Shown: positions 7,237 through 17,405 of the stretch, piece by piece
Layout of the letters: every line of letters starts with the position of its first letter
Position numbering within the stretch: the stretch's first letter is position 1
NCBI GenBank assembly: GCA_963851105.1
Contig: CAWKNP010000008.1
Location: forward strand, 186,001 to 250,000
Reading direction: 5' to 3'
DNA: 64,000 nucleotides
DNA from: DATARN01 sp963851105
Lineage (GTDB): Bacteria; Actinomycetota; Acidimicrobiia; Acidimicrobiales; Palsa-688
Program-made: the position numbers and the translations under genes
Notes under the pieces: generated by a model
Seen by the model: only the letters and a program-made list of their open reading frames with translations
Databases searched by the model: none
What the model was told of the DNA's origin: nothing

Positions 7237-8160
7237 CTAGCAAGCTTCGAGGAAACGTTGGTACCGTTCCTCGAGCCGTTGAACATCTGGGCTCGCTGCC
7301 CGCTGGCGTGGCAGCCGGATGCGTGTTCCGTGAAGCTCTTGAAAGGAGTACCGCAGAGTCGGGCCGTCAATCTCTGTCAATAGGTCCGATCGAACTTCGA
7401 CACGATGGTCAGGCCGGATTCCCATGAGATCGTGATCAAAGGCGGCGTGATGGACCTTGCACATTGCGATGCCATTCGTCACCAGGGGATCGCCGCCCTC
7501 GGCGTCGCCCGAGATGTGTGCGGCGTCCAAGAGTTCCGTGTGACGTAAGCGGCAAATCGAGCAACGGTTCTCGTAGGCGTGCAGAACTCGAGCCCGAAAG
7601 AGCGGTTGATGGAGGCGCTGACGGACGGTCCGCTCGGCATAGCGGCGACGGGCATTGAGATCAATGCCTCCTGCTCCGAACCATCGGTCGACCTGTTCTC
7701 CGTCGAGGGCGACGACAAATTGGTGCGCGGCCGGTTCCTCATCGACGAGCCAAACCGGATAGACCGGTAGATACAAGCCCGAGGCGATGCCCTGGAACCA
7801 GATAAGAGGACGCCGTTCACGGCAGGCCTCACGCAGGGCCACATTCGTTGAGGCATTGGAATCGAACCCCTGCCACTTATAACGGAGGTATCCGTCGTCG
7901 CCCGGAAGATCATCGTACGGTCGCTGATCCGGTCGTGCAGCATGGACTGTGACGAAGCTCAGGGCTGCGGACAGTTGTCTGGGCTTGCGAATACCCTGCT
8001 GCGTCGGCATAAGCGGAATCCGCTGTCCATCGAACATGAACTCGGAGACATCTGCATACCGGACGGGTCCGCCGAGCTTTGTCGTTACGGAGTCGAGGAA
8101 AGCGAACGCGGCCGACCTCAGGTAGGTGTCGAACTCCCCTTCCTCCACGGCCAAATTCAT
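7237..8160 (-). CDS. HNH nuclease domain protein
   Basis: 307-residue protein with a C-terminal HNH-family nuclease module. After a helical N-terminal region of about 180 residues come ENRCSICRLRHTELLDAAHI and NGIAMCKVHHAAFDHDLMGI, giving a CxxC...C zinc-like knuckle and the His-Asn-His core. This layout is typical of stand-alone HNH_2-type restriction or defence nucleases whose N-terminal part recognises DNA or another trigger. No methyltransferase or toxin partner is next to it. It lies directly behind the tmRNA gene, a favoured site for inserted DNA, and its codon use and flanks look less GC-rich than the neighbours. The ATG at 8160 has no clear ribosome-binding site. Target and biological role are unknown. 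Confidence 0.75.
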   Translation of the reverse strand: MNLAVEEGEFDTYLRSAAFAFLDSVTTKLGGPVRYADVSEFMFDGQRIPLMPTQQGIRKPRQLSAALSFVTVHAARPDQRPYDDLPGDDGYLRYKWQGFDSNASTNVALREACRERRPLIWFQGIASGLYLPVYPVWLVDEEPAAHQFVVALDGEQVDRWFGAGGIDLNARRRYAERTVRQRLHQPLFRARVLHAYENRCSICRLRHTELLDAAHISGDAEGGDPLVTNGIAMCKVHHAAFDHDLMGIRPDHRVEVRSDLLTEIDGPTLRYSFQELHGTRIRLPRQRAASPDVQRLEERYQRFLEAC

Positions 8161-8546
8161 AGCGCGTCAACGGCCAACCTGCATCTTCGACCCAGGCGGC
8201 AGGCGATACCGATCCCATCGGTCTCGCCATGGCGTCAACTGAAGGTCCGCCCGATCATGGTTTTGTGAGCCTGAGGATCCCCAGCTCGCCTTGGATGGGG
8301 AAGCTCGACCCGTTACGGGCCTAGACGATGGCGAACGCCAAATCCTCGAGAAGGAAGAGCCAGCTGGTGGATCGCTCGCATTCGGACGCAACTTGGGACT
8401 ATCACACCCTGGGGCATCCAAGGGGCACAAGGCTCCTTAAGCCTGACACCTCCTTCCGCGCCGCACCCTGTCGAGACTGCTCCGCTTAACCTGTGAAGAC
8501 TAGTGGCTCGACGCTCGTTCAAGCAGGTCATACCGTTTCGTAACAT

Positions 8547-8580
8547 CCCACCCCCCCATCAACCCACCAACCCACCAACC
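8547..8580. repeat. C/A-rich tract with G-quadruplex potential on the minus strand
   Basis: The plus strand reads as repeats of ACCAACCC after a run of seven C. The minus strand therefore carries GG and GGG runs separated by short T-rich loops, for example GGTTGGTGGGTTGGTGGG, which resembles known two-layer G-quadruplex formers. Confidence 0.55.
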
Positions 8581-8729
8581 AGCAAACGACCGACCAACCA
8601 CGGACCCTTACGAACACAACACGCAGGGGGTCCTATAGAGGTGAGTTGTTCGCGGCTCGACGTCACCGCTTCGGTTGTCAGGCGAGCTGAGGGAGCGGTA
8701 CCGCGACTCGACACCTCAGTAACAAGCGT

Positions 8730-8740
8730 TAGTCCGACTA
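8730..8740. promoter_or_regulatory. Palindrome TAGTC-C-GACTA upstream of kinase gene
   Basis: Perfect odd palindrome of 11 bases, 30 bases before the kinase start. The same 12-base string (TAGTCCGACTAG) overlaps the furA -10 box at 15825-15836. It may be a shared operator, perhaps for FurA; this is inference from two copies. Confidence 0.45.
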
Positions 8741-8770
8741 GCAGCGGCCCTGGCCGGGTAGGAGTTGTCG

Positions 8771-10783
8771 GTGGGCGTGGACCAAGTCCAAGAACAGGTC
8801 GCCGGCCGCTACCGGCTGATCGAGCCGATTGGCAGGGGCGGATCAGGCGTGGTGTGGCGGGCCCAGGATTTGCGGCTCCAGCGGGCGATCGCCATGAAGG
8901 AGTTGCTGCCGCCGGCGGCCATCGACGAGGCCGACCGGCGCCGGTTGCAGCGTGCCGTGCTCCGCGAAGCACGGGCCGCGGCCCGGCTCCAGCACCCCGG
9001 AGCAGTGGCTGTCTACGACGTGGTCGAAGAGGGCGAGCGCCAGTTCATCATCATGGAGTTGGTCGAGGCACCCGATCTCTCGCAGGTCGTCGCCCGCAAT
9101 GGCCCGTTGGATCCGGCGAGGACGGCCGCCATCGGGCTCGACTTGCTGGACGTGCTCCAGGCGGCCCACGAGTCGGGAATCGTCCACCGCGACGTGAAGC
9201 CCGGCAACGTGCTGGTGCCATCGGCCGGCCGGTGCCGGCTCAGCGACTTCGGCATCGCCTCGTTGGTTGACGACCCGAGCATCACCGCCACCGGGATGGT
9301 GAAGGGGACTCCGTCGTACATGTCGCCCGAGCAGGCCACGGCGGCCCCGTTGAGTTCCGCGACAGACATGTGGTCATTGGGGGCCACGTTGTATTTCGCC
9401 GTGGAAGGCCGCGCCCCCTTCGATCGGGGTCAAGCGATCGCGACACTCACGGCCATCGCCATGGACGATCCGCAGCCCTTCGTGCTGGCAGGGCCCTTGG
9501 CGGCCGTGCTGCAGCCGTTGTTCGCCAAGGATCCCGCGGCTCGCCCGGGTCACGAGGCTCTGCGGCGCAGCCTGCGAGCGGTGATCGATAACGGACGTCG
9601 GCTGAACCCATTTCTCGGGTTCTCCTCCCCGCCGCCCACCGAGGTGCTTCCAGCCGTGCCATCGCCGCAGCCGATGGCGCGCCCCAATCCCCCACCGGAC
9701 CTGACTGAGTCCCAGCCCGTTTTACGCCCGGTCGCGGCCGCGCCACCGGAACCCCACGCCCCGCCGAGCGCGCCCCCAACCCAGCCCCCCGAGCGCCCGT
9801 TGCCACCCGAAGCGCCGGCGCTCGATGCTGCCCCGCCCCGGTCGCCTACCCCGCCCCAATCGCCTGCCCCGCCCCAATCGCCTGCCCCGCCCCAGTCGCC
9901 TGCCCCGCCCCAGTCGTCTGCCCCTCCCGAAGCGCCAGCCCTCAAGCCTGCCCCGCCCCTGTCGCCTGCCCCACCCCGGTCGCCTGCCCCACCCGGGTCG
10001 CCTGCCCCGCCCCTGTCGCCTGCCCCACCCCGGTCGCCTGCCCCACCCCGGTCGCCTGCCCCGCCCCGGTCGCCTGACCTCGGCGGGGCCACGAGACCGG
10101 CCACGCCTCGGGCGCCGAGATCTCGGCATGCGTCCGGGGGTAGCACTCGCCCGGGCCTGCGGGTTTTGGCGCCGATCGTGCTGGTCGCCGCGCTCCTCTT
10201 GGCCGGCTACCTGATCCTGGCCCGGTCGGGCCCGAACCGAGTTTCCGGTTTGGCCCCACCCACCACCTCCCTAAGTGGAACACAGGTGGGGAACGGAACC
10301 GCTGCGACGACCCATCCCTCGCCGACACAGGCCCAGCCCCAACCAGCCGCGACCCCGGCGGGTTGGAAGTCCTACACCGATCCCGACACTGGTTTCCGTT
10401 TGGCATACCCAGCGACGTGGACCGTGGTGCGCAACGGCACGCTGACTGATTTCCGTGACCCGGCCACTGGCACCTACCTGAGGATCGATCACCAGTCGCC
10501 GCCCGCGCCCACCGCCGACGGACCGTGGTATCAGTTGGAACCGGCCTTTGCGGCCAAAAATCCCGGCTACCAGCGGATCGGCATCACCCGCACGACCTTC
10601 CACGGTTACGCCGCGGCAATCTGGGAGTACACCTATCAAGGCGGCGGCCAGCGACTTCACGCCATCGACATGGGGATAATCGTCGGCGACCACGGCTTCG
10701 GGTTCAACTTCCAGACGACCGATGCCGGGTGGACCCAGAACCAGCCATTGCTCACCAACCTGGAGAACGCTTTCCAGCCGTGA
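8771..10783 (+). CDS. Membrane Ser/Thr protein kinase with proline-repeat linker (PknB type)
   Basis: Eukaryotic-type kinase, about 670 residues. The kinase domain covers residues 1-270: glycine loop IGRGGSGVVWRAQD, lysine in IAMKELL, HRDVKPGNVL near residue 140, DFG in LSDFGIASL, and TPSYMSPEQ for the activation-segment end. Residues about 300-440 form a proline-rich linker built of six-residue PAPPxS units. One membrane helix follows (VLAPIVLVAALLLAGYLILA, about 463-482). The outer domain of about 180 residues begins WKSYTDPDTGFRLAYPATW and resembles PsbP-like lipoprotein domains rather than PASTA repeats, so it senses something other than muropeptides (inference). Start is GTG 8771 because AGGAG ends 6 bases before it. 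No phosphatase gene is adjacent. Confidence 0.93.
   Translation: MGVDQVQEQVAGRYRLIEPIGRGGSGVVWRAQDLRLQRAIAMKELLPPAAIDEADRRRLQRAVLREARAAARLQHPGAVAVYDVVEEGERQFIIMELVEAPDLSQVVARNGPLDPARTAAIGLDLLDVLQAAHESGIVHRDVKPGNVLVPSAGRCRLSDFGIASLVDDPSITATGMVKGTPSYMSPEQATAAPLSSATDMWSLGATLYFAVEGRAPFDRGQAIATLTAIAMDDPQPFVLAGPLAAVLQPLFAKDPAARPGHEALRRSLRAVIDNGRRLNPFLGFSSPPPTEVLPAVPSPQPMARPNPPPDLTESQPVLRPVAAAPPEPHAPPSAPPTQPPERPLPPEAPALDAAPPRSPTPPQSPAPPQSPAPPQSPAPPQSSAPPEAPALKPAPPLSPAPPRSPAPPGSPAPPLSPAPPRSPAPPRSPAPPRSPDLGGATRPATPRAPRSRHASGGSTRPGLRVLAPIVLVAALLLAGYLILARSGPNRVSGLAPPTTSLSGTQVGNGTAATTHPSPTQAQPQPAATPAGWKSYTDPDTGFRLAYPATWTVVRNGTLTDFRDPATGTYLRIDHQSPPAPTADGPWYQLEPAFAAKNPGYQRIGITRTTFHGYAAAIWEYTYQGGGQRLHAIDMGIIVGDHGFGFNFQTTDAGWTQNQPLLTNLENAFQP
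9835..10075 (+). repeat. 18-bp tandem repeats coding the kinase linker
   Basis: Degenerate 18-base unit, close to CCTGCCCCGCCCCAGTCG, encoding Pro-Ala-Pro-Pro-x-Ser. There are two blocks of about five to eight copies, split by a non-repeat stretch near 9925-9950. Codon identity between units points to recent slippage or unequal exchange; copy number probably varies between strains. Confidence 0.85.
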
Positions 10784-11026
10784 ACTGAATCGCAGTGAGG
10801 CCGACACCCACACGATTCACTCGCCTTGATGGTGACAAGCCGAAGAATTGCGCCGCTTGGCTGGTCACATATCTTGCCGATGTCCTAAGGCGGCGGCGGG
10901 TCGGGCTGTTATGGCTGGGAAAAAGGGAACGGGGCGAAACAAGTCGGCTCGTCCCGATTGTCGTAGCATGCCCGTGACGCCTGCCGTCGTGGTCGGCGCC
11001 GGTCGCAATGGCTTGGAGGTCGAGTG

Positions 11027-12475
11027 ATGCGGACTCTCGGACGGCGGGTAGTGGGTGCAGTCGTGGCGGCGGTTCTGGTGGTGCCGCTTTCAACCTCCAC
11101 GTCGGGCGCCACGTCGCGGACCCCGCGGGTCCTGAGTGTGGGCCAGATCGCCCGCCAGGACATCGCCCCCAAACCAGAATCCGAGCCCGACACCTTGGTC
11201 GAGCCGCACGTAGCGGTCGATCCCCTGCAACCGCATACTGCCGTTGCCGTCGCCCACGACGGCCGTTATCCCGATGGCGGCGCCGTCGACATCAGTTACT
11301 CGTGGACCCGTGACGGCGGCGCCCACTGGCAGCACGCTCCAGTCCCCTACCTGACCACCGCCGTCGGCGGTGTCTACGACCGGGCGTCGGACCCGGTGGT
11401 GCAGTTCGGACCCGACGGGACGGCCTATCTCTCCACCTTGCTCCTCGACGCCGCCACCTGCCCGACAGCGGTCGCCGTTTCCAAGTCGGTCAACGGCGGT
11501 GCCACCTGGGGCCGTCCGGTCCTCGTGCACGCCAGCGACTCGTGCAACTATTCCGATGACAAGAACTGGCTGGTCATCGACAGCTCCCCGTTCAGCCCCC
11601 ACTTCGGCCGCCTTTACCAGTTCTGGACCCCATTTATTTCCAGCGACGGGCAGAACTTCACGTCGCCCCAGGTGGTCCGGTTCTCCGACGACAAGGGCGC
11701 CACGTGGAGCCGGACGTTCATGGTCAACCCGATCAACGCCAACACCCAGGACTCCCAGCCGATGGTCATGGCCAACGGGTCGATCGTTGACACCTACGCC
11801 AACTACGGACCCTCACGGGTTATCGGCGACAGTCCCCTGAAGCATCCGAACGGCCCGCGGCACTTCGACCAGGCGGGCCCGCCCATTGACCTTGATGCCC
11901 GGCGGTCGAATGACGGTGGCATGACCTGGGGACCCGAGGTGACCATCAGCCACAACCTCGGCCAGGGCTTCACCGATGTCCGATGCTGCCTGGAGGCGGC
12001 CACTATCGACGCTGTCACCGGCCGGATGTACGCGGCCTTCGAAGCGGCCGGTCCCGGTGACGAGGATCCGGTGATGCTGTCGTCGTCGACCGACGGGCTC
12101 ACCTGGACGACCCCGTTGACGGTGAGCCAGGGCGACGCCCCGGGAATCCAGGAGATCAACGTGGCCATATCGGCCCTCGGCGGTGAGGTGTTTGTCAGTT
12201 ACGGCGTCCGCACCGACGCGGCCAACAATGGTGGCTTCGTCCAGCAGAAGCTGGCCACGTCGTTCGATGGTGGTGCCACCTTCGCCAGCATCATGAACCT
12301 CGGGCCGGTCTCGTCCCTGCAGTGGGCCGCCCAGGCGGGTGGCCTCTTCCCCGGCGACTACATCGGCGCCGCCGTGAGCGGCCAGTGGCTCTACCTCGTA
12401 TGGTGCGTCTCGTCACCGCCTCCGACGCCCGAAACCTTCCACCAGACGCTGTTCAGTGCCACCTTGCGGATCTGA
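11027..12475 (+). CDS. Secreted Asp-box (BNR, sialidase-like beta-propeller) protein
   Basis: Exported protein of about 482 residues. The N-terminus has basic residues followed by a hydrophobic signal (VVGAVVAAVLVVPLSTSTSG). Several Asp boxes (SxDxGxTW) are visible: WTRDGGAHW, SVNGGATWG, FSDDKGATWSR, RSNDGGMTWGP and SFDGGATF, the mark of six-bladed propellers such as sialidases. The catalytic arginine triad and nucleophile of true sialidases cannot be assigned by eye, so the enzyme activity is open; it may bind or cut glycans outside the cell. Start is ATG 11027 with GGAGG 7 bases upstream; GTG 11024 is less well spaced. It follows the kinase gene after a 243-base gap. Confidence 0.82.
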   Translation: MRTLGRRVVGAVVAAVLVVPLSTSTSGATSRTPRVLSVGQIARQDIAPKPESEPDTLVEPHVAVDPLQPHTAVAVAHDGRYPDGGAVDISYSWTRDGGAHWQHAPVPYLTTAVGGVYDRASDPVVQFGPDGTAYLSTLLLDAATCPTAVAVSKSVNGGATWGRPVLVHASDSCNYSDDKNWLVIDSSPFSPHFGRLYQFWTPFISSDGQNFTSPQVVRFSDDKGATWSRTFMVNPINANTQDSQPMVMANGSIVDTYANYGPSRVIGDSPLKHPNGPRHFDQAGPPIDLDARRSNDGGMTWGPEVTISHNLGQGFTDVRCCLEAATIDAVTGRMYAAFEAAGPGDEDPVMLSSSTDGLTWTTPLTVSQGDAPGIQEINVAISALGGEVFVSYGVRTDAANNGGFVQQKLATSFDGGATFASIMNLGPVSSLQWAAQAGGLFPGDYIGAAVSGQWLYLVWCVSSPPPTPETFHQTLFSATLRI

Positions 12476-12519
12476 CGGCTTGACCCGGAAGCGCCGGCGA
12501 CTGGGGGCGGCTCCGCTCG

Positions 12520-13059
12520 CTACTCCCGCTCGACGGTCCGTAGCCCTCGCTCAGGCGTCCATGACTGAACGACGAGTCTGGTCGCGTCGGCGTTGAGTCC
12601 TGTGATGACAACCTCGGTTATGTCGGCGACGAACATCTCCCCCGCCGGTTGCCCGCTCGATTCTTCGGTGGTTGCCTCGCCCACAGAGCCCGCGGGGATG
12701 GCTCGTCCCGCGATCTTCGCCTCACCCAACCATTCGCGCTCGTTCCCCTCTACAGGGTGGAAGCTCGGGCCGTGCAGGGCGAAGCGGGAATCGCGCCTGA
12801 GGTCCGCCCCTTTGCGTGCGCCGGGCATCGAACCGAACCGAAGATCGCCCTCCGTGAACTCGCACTCGATGCCGGAAATACGCGGCGAGCCGTCGCCCCG
12901 CAGGGTCGCGATTGTCTTATGGCGACCGGCGTCGAACAACTGCCGCACCCGCGTGGCGAACTCTGGTTCCGCTTGCTCGAACTCCCTCCATGGCGGCACG
13001 GCCCGAAGGGTATCCGCGAGTCCAACCACTCGCCCGACCCCGGCTCGCAATGACGGCAT
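12520..13059 (-). CDS. Pyridoxamine 5'-phosphate oxidase-family flavin split-barrel protein
   Basis: Putative FMN- or F420-binding split-barrel protein. The core runs from FATRVRQLFDAGRHKTIATL through GDGSPRISGIECEF and FGSMPGARKGADLRRDSRFAL to the C-terminal strand region, a common PPOX pattern. These proteins are oxidoreductases of varied substrates; which one cannot be told. The start is uncertain: ATG 13059 gives 179 residues, but GTG 12999 (VPPWREFEQAEPEFA) begins nearer to the conserved part. Reads in the same direction as katG, which lies upstream of it with a strong hairpin in between, so it is probably transcribed separately. Confidence 0.75.
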   Translation of the reverse strand: MPSLRAGVGRVVGLADTLRAVPPWREFEQAEPEFATRVRQLFDAGRHKTIATLRGDGSPRISGIECEFTEGDLRFGSMPGARKGADLRRDSRFALHGPSFHPVEGNEREWLGEAKIAGRAIPAGSVGEATTEESSGQPAGEMFVADITEVVITGLNADATRLVVQSWTPERGLRTVERE

Positions 13060-13066
13060 GCTCCGA

Positions 13067-13107
13067 TTGGTTCGGTGACCGGTCGGAGTGAGCGGTCACC
13101 GAACCAA
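13067..13107. terminator. 15-bp hairpin between katG and the split-barrel gene
   Basis: Perfect inverted repeat TTGGTTCGGTGACCG (13067-13081) and its complement (13093-13107) around an 11-base loop. It lies 15 bases after the katG stop and is the likely end of the furA-katG transcript. No T run follows, so an operator or processing role cannot be excluded. Confidence 0.65.
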
Positions 13108-13121
13108 ACCACCGCCGTGGA

Positions 13122-15315
<2,194 letters not shown>

Positions 15316-15323
<8 letters not shown>

Positions 15324-15813
15324 GTTCGTCGTTCTCCTCCGTTGGTTTTGTTTCATCGCTTCTTGCGCGTTGGGTTTGACGTTCACTTGCCGCAATGCAA
15401 TCGGGGCATCGGCCCCAGTAGGTGACTTCGGCTTCGTCGATCTCGTAGCCCGAGTCGTCGGCGGCCGTCAGGCACGGAGTCTCGCCGACCGCACAATCGA
15501 CGTCGACCATCCGATTGCAGGTACGACAGATGAGGTGGTGGTGGTTGTCGTCGACGCGGTTCTCGTAGCGGGCCGGCGAACCCGCGGGCTCGATGCGCCG
15601 CAGCAGGCCCTTCTCGGTGAGGGTGGCCAGGGCGTCGTACACCGCTTGCCGTGAGATTGCGCCGATCTCGGCACGTACGACGCTGCCGATGTCATCTGCC
15701 GTGCGGTGCGGTCGGTCGGACACCGCTCGAAGAACGGCCAGGCGCTGGGCCGTGACCTGCAGACCGTGGCGGCGGAGCAGCGCATCGGTGCCGACGGCTG
15801 TCTCCGGTGACAT
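15316..15813 (-). CDS. furA: FurA-type peroxide/iron-responsive repressor
   Basis: Fur-family regulator of 165 residues that controls the katG operon in related actinobacteria. The winged helix covers residues 10-80 (GLQVTAQRLAVLRAV, then SRQAVYDALATLTEKGLLRRI). The dimerisation half carries the histidine cluster DDNHHHLICRTC and a second CPDC pair, so metal binding is expected. The gene overlaps katG by 8 bases. Upstream, a -10 box TATATT ends 7 bases before the ATG, which makes a leaderless mRNA likely. An 11-bp palindrome overlaps that box and is the natural autoregulatory operator. Confidence 0.94.
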
Positions 15814-15820
15814 GCCTGGG

Positions 15821-15849
15821 AATATAGTCCGACTAGTGGAGTAGGTCCA
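15821..15849 (-). promoter_or_regulatory. furA-katG promoter with overlapping palindrome
   Basis: On the minus strand, -35 TGGACC (15849-15844), 17-base spacer and -10 TATATT (15826-15821). The predicted start point falls on the A of the furA ATG (15813). The palindrome TAGTC-C-GACTA (15825-15835) covers the edge of the -10 box. A further GACTAGT sits at 15873-15879, upstream of the -35. Confidence 0.6.
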
Positions 15850-15972
15850 GATCCAGCTGAAATCCAGTTGTGGACTAGTTCGTCATCGGGTTCAGGTAGT
15901 CGAACCTCAATCCAGGCACCCGCCGGAAGCCCATTTTGCTTGGGGAATCAGGCGGCGTGGCAGGGTGGTGCC

Positions 15973-16479
15973 ATGACGGAACCCACCACCGCGCTGCCCA
16001 CCACCAAGGCATCCGGCGAGGACGAGCGCTCGGTGCTCCTCGGCTACTTGACCTACCACCGGACGGTCCTGGCCAGGAAGGCCGAGGGCATCAGCGACTC
16101 CGACGCCCACCGCGCGGCGTGCCCGCCGAGCGCGCTGACACTGCTCGGCCTGATCCGCCACATGACCGATGTGGAGCGATGGTGGTTCCGGCGCCACTTG
16201 CTGGCCGAGGAGATCCCGGCGTTGTTCGACGACGACGAAGAGTGGCGCGTCCCGCCCGACGCGACCGTCGCCGACTCCCTGGCGGCCTACTGGGAGGAGA
16301 TTGCGGTTATCGACCGGCACCTTGTGACCGCGAGCATGGATGACCGCAACGAGGGCGAGCCTGATCGCGGCCAGCACACCCTGCGGCGAGCGATCGTCCA
16401 CATGATCGAGGAGTACGCCCGGCACTGCGGCCACGCCGACCTGCTCCGCGAGGCTATCGACGGTACGACCGGGGACTAG
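15973..16479 (+). CDS. DinB/DUF664-family four-helix protein
   Basis: 168-residue soluble protein of the DinB/mycothiol-dependent-transferase superfamily. Typical features are LLGYLTYHRTVLARKAEGIS, SALTLLGLIRHMTDVERWWF with the first histidine, and the closing HMIEEYARHCGHADLLREAI with two more, forming a likely metal triad. Members transfer mycothiol or act as small-molecule thiol transferases, but many have no known substrate. The start is ATG 15973; the frame upstream reads through the furA promoter region and is not expected to be translated. A classic terminator follows the gene. Confidence 0.85.
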   Translation: MTEPTTALPTTKASGEDERSVLLGYLTYHRTVLARKAEGISDSDAHRAACPPSALTLLGLIRHMTDVERWWFRRHLLAEEIPALFDDDEEWRVPPDATVADSLAAYWEEIAVIDRHLVTASMDDRNEGEPDRGQHTLRRAIVHMIEEYARHCGHADLLREAIDGTTGD

Positions 16480-16525
16480 GGGACCCATCGGGCTCCTCAC
16501 GCCCGGCTGGATAAGGCGGCCACCA

Positions 16526-16549
16526 CCGCCCCTACCGGGCGGCGTTTTT
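16526..16549 (+). terminator. Rho-independent terminator after DinB-like gene
   Basis: Stem CCGCCC (16526-16531) / GGGCGG (16537-16542), loop CTACC, then CG and five T (16545-16549). It overlaps the last codons of the convergent phytanoyl-CoA dioxygenase-like gene. Confidence 0.85.
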
Positions 16550-17296
16550 GTTGAACGGCTCGAGCTCCTCGTCGGGGGCCAGGCGCCGGCCTCCGAGATA
16601 GGTGCCTCGGAGGTGGCGGCGCACCCCACCGGGAGGATCCTCGGTGGCGCGAGCCGCCGAATGCCACAGATCGCTGTGGTGGAGCATCACGTCGCCGCGA
16701 TCGCAGTAGACGGCAACTTCACCGGGGACCTTCTCGAACCCGGGCGGCATGGGCTCGGGTGGCAGTCGGTGGCTGCCAGGAACGACACGCAGGAAACCGT
16801 TGGCGGGCGACGTTCCGTCGAAATGGAAGGTGACCGCGATCCCGGGCCAGATGTCCGACGTCGGCCGGCTCTGGTGGTCCGAGTGCCACCCGATCCGGGA
16901 GTACGTCATGCCGGGACCTGGCCGGGCGTCCTGGTAGACGGCACCGTGGCCGTTGTAGTCCCACAGATAGGCGCCGTGGCCGAGGAGCCGCTCGACCAGG
17001 GCGGCCACAACCGGGTGGGCGAACCCCGCGGCCGCCCGCGCCGATAGCTCGGTGACGCCCATCACGTAGTGGACATAGAGCGGGTGGTCCCCGTCGAAGG
17101 TACCGACCAGCACGTCGCCCGCGTACTTGGCGGCCAACTCACCGGCCGCGGCGGCGCGTTGAAGACGTTCCATATCGGCCTGCAACGCACCGAGCTCAAC
17201 TTCGGTGAACAGGCTCGGCACCACGACGTAGCCGTCGCGCTCGAAGGAGCGAACCAGTTCGTCTACCCGTTCGGTCGGGACCTCGGTCACCGTCAA
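16532..17296 (-). CDS. Phytanoyl-CoA dioxygenase (PhyH) family protein
   Basis: Putative Fe(II)/2-oxoglutarate-dependent oxygenase of about 254 residues. The iron triad is probably the HxD in RIGWHSDHQS with the late histidine in LHHSDLWHSAAR, and a following arginine would hold 2-oxoglutarate. The start of the fold is visible as FERDGYVVVPSLFTEVEL. Substrate unknown; family members hydroxylate lipids, amino acids and natural products. I choose TTG 17296 as start because AAGGAGG lies 5 bases before it; GTG 17290 is close behind. An open frame continues to 17362 without a ribosome-binding site. Divergent from groEL across about 110 bases. Confidence 0.83.
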   Translation of the reverse strand: MTVTEVPTERVDELVRSFERDGYVVVPSLFTEVELGALQADMERLQRAAAAGELAAKYAGDVLVGTFDGDHPLYVHYVMGVTELSARAAAGFAHPVVAALVERLLGHGAYLWDYNGHGAVYQDARPGPGMTYSRIGWHSDHQSRPTSDIWPGIAVTFHFDGTSPANGFLRVVPGSHRLPPEPMPPGFEKVPGEVAVYCDRGDVMLHHSDLWHSAARATEDPPGGVRRHLRGTYLGGRRLAPDEELEPFNKNAAR

Positions 17297-17371
17297 CCCT
17301 GCCTCCTTGCCCCGAGCCACCTCCGACGGACCCGGTCCCCACAGTCTGCCAAGGGTCTGCATAGCCCGGTA

Positions 17372-17380
17372 GAGTGCTCA
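17372..17380 (+). promoter_or_regulatory. Half CIRCE element before groEL
   Basis: GAGTGCTCA matches the right arm of the HrcA operator CIRCE (GAGTGCTAA) except for one base. The left arm TTAGCACTC is absent 9 bases upstream. It may be a decayed or single-arm site. Confidence 0.3.
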
Positions 17381-17405
17381 GGTTCGACAGGAGAGGGTTT
17401 TCTAG

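Larger units (their letters stand above)
8161..8770. other. Gene-poor interval between HNH gene and kinase gene
   Basis: About 610 bases without a convincing gene; the short open frames on both strands lack ribosome-binding sites and family motifs. It holds a C/A-rich low-complexity tract (8547-8580), two GACTAG-containing sites (8498-8506 and 8730-8741), and lower GC content than its surroundings. It may be the right part of an inserted segment whose left edge is the tmRNA gene, but no integrase or clear attachment repeat is present. Confidence 0.6.

Noticed and set aside
6903..7370. Protein-coding reading through the tmRNA gene
   Set aside because: The DNA is fully explained by tmRNA structure (acceptor pairing, T-arm, tag frame) and the terminator.
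8450..8458. ACACCTCC as the right attachment copy of a tmRNA-targeting element
   Set aside because: Only 7-8 bases agree with the tmRNA 3' end; such a short match is expected by chance and no integrase is present.
9722..10146. Gly/Arg-rich open frames antisense to the kinase linker
   Set aside because: They mirror the 18-bp repeats of the sense gene and have no start signal or family match.
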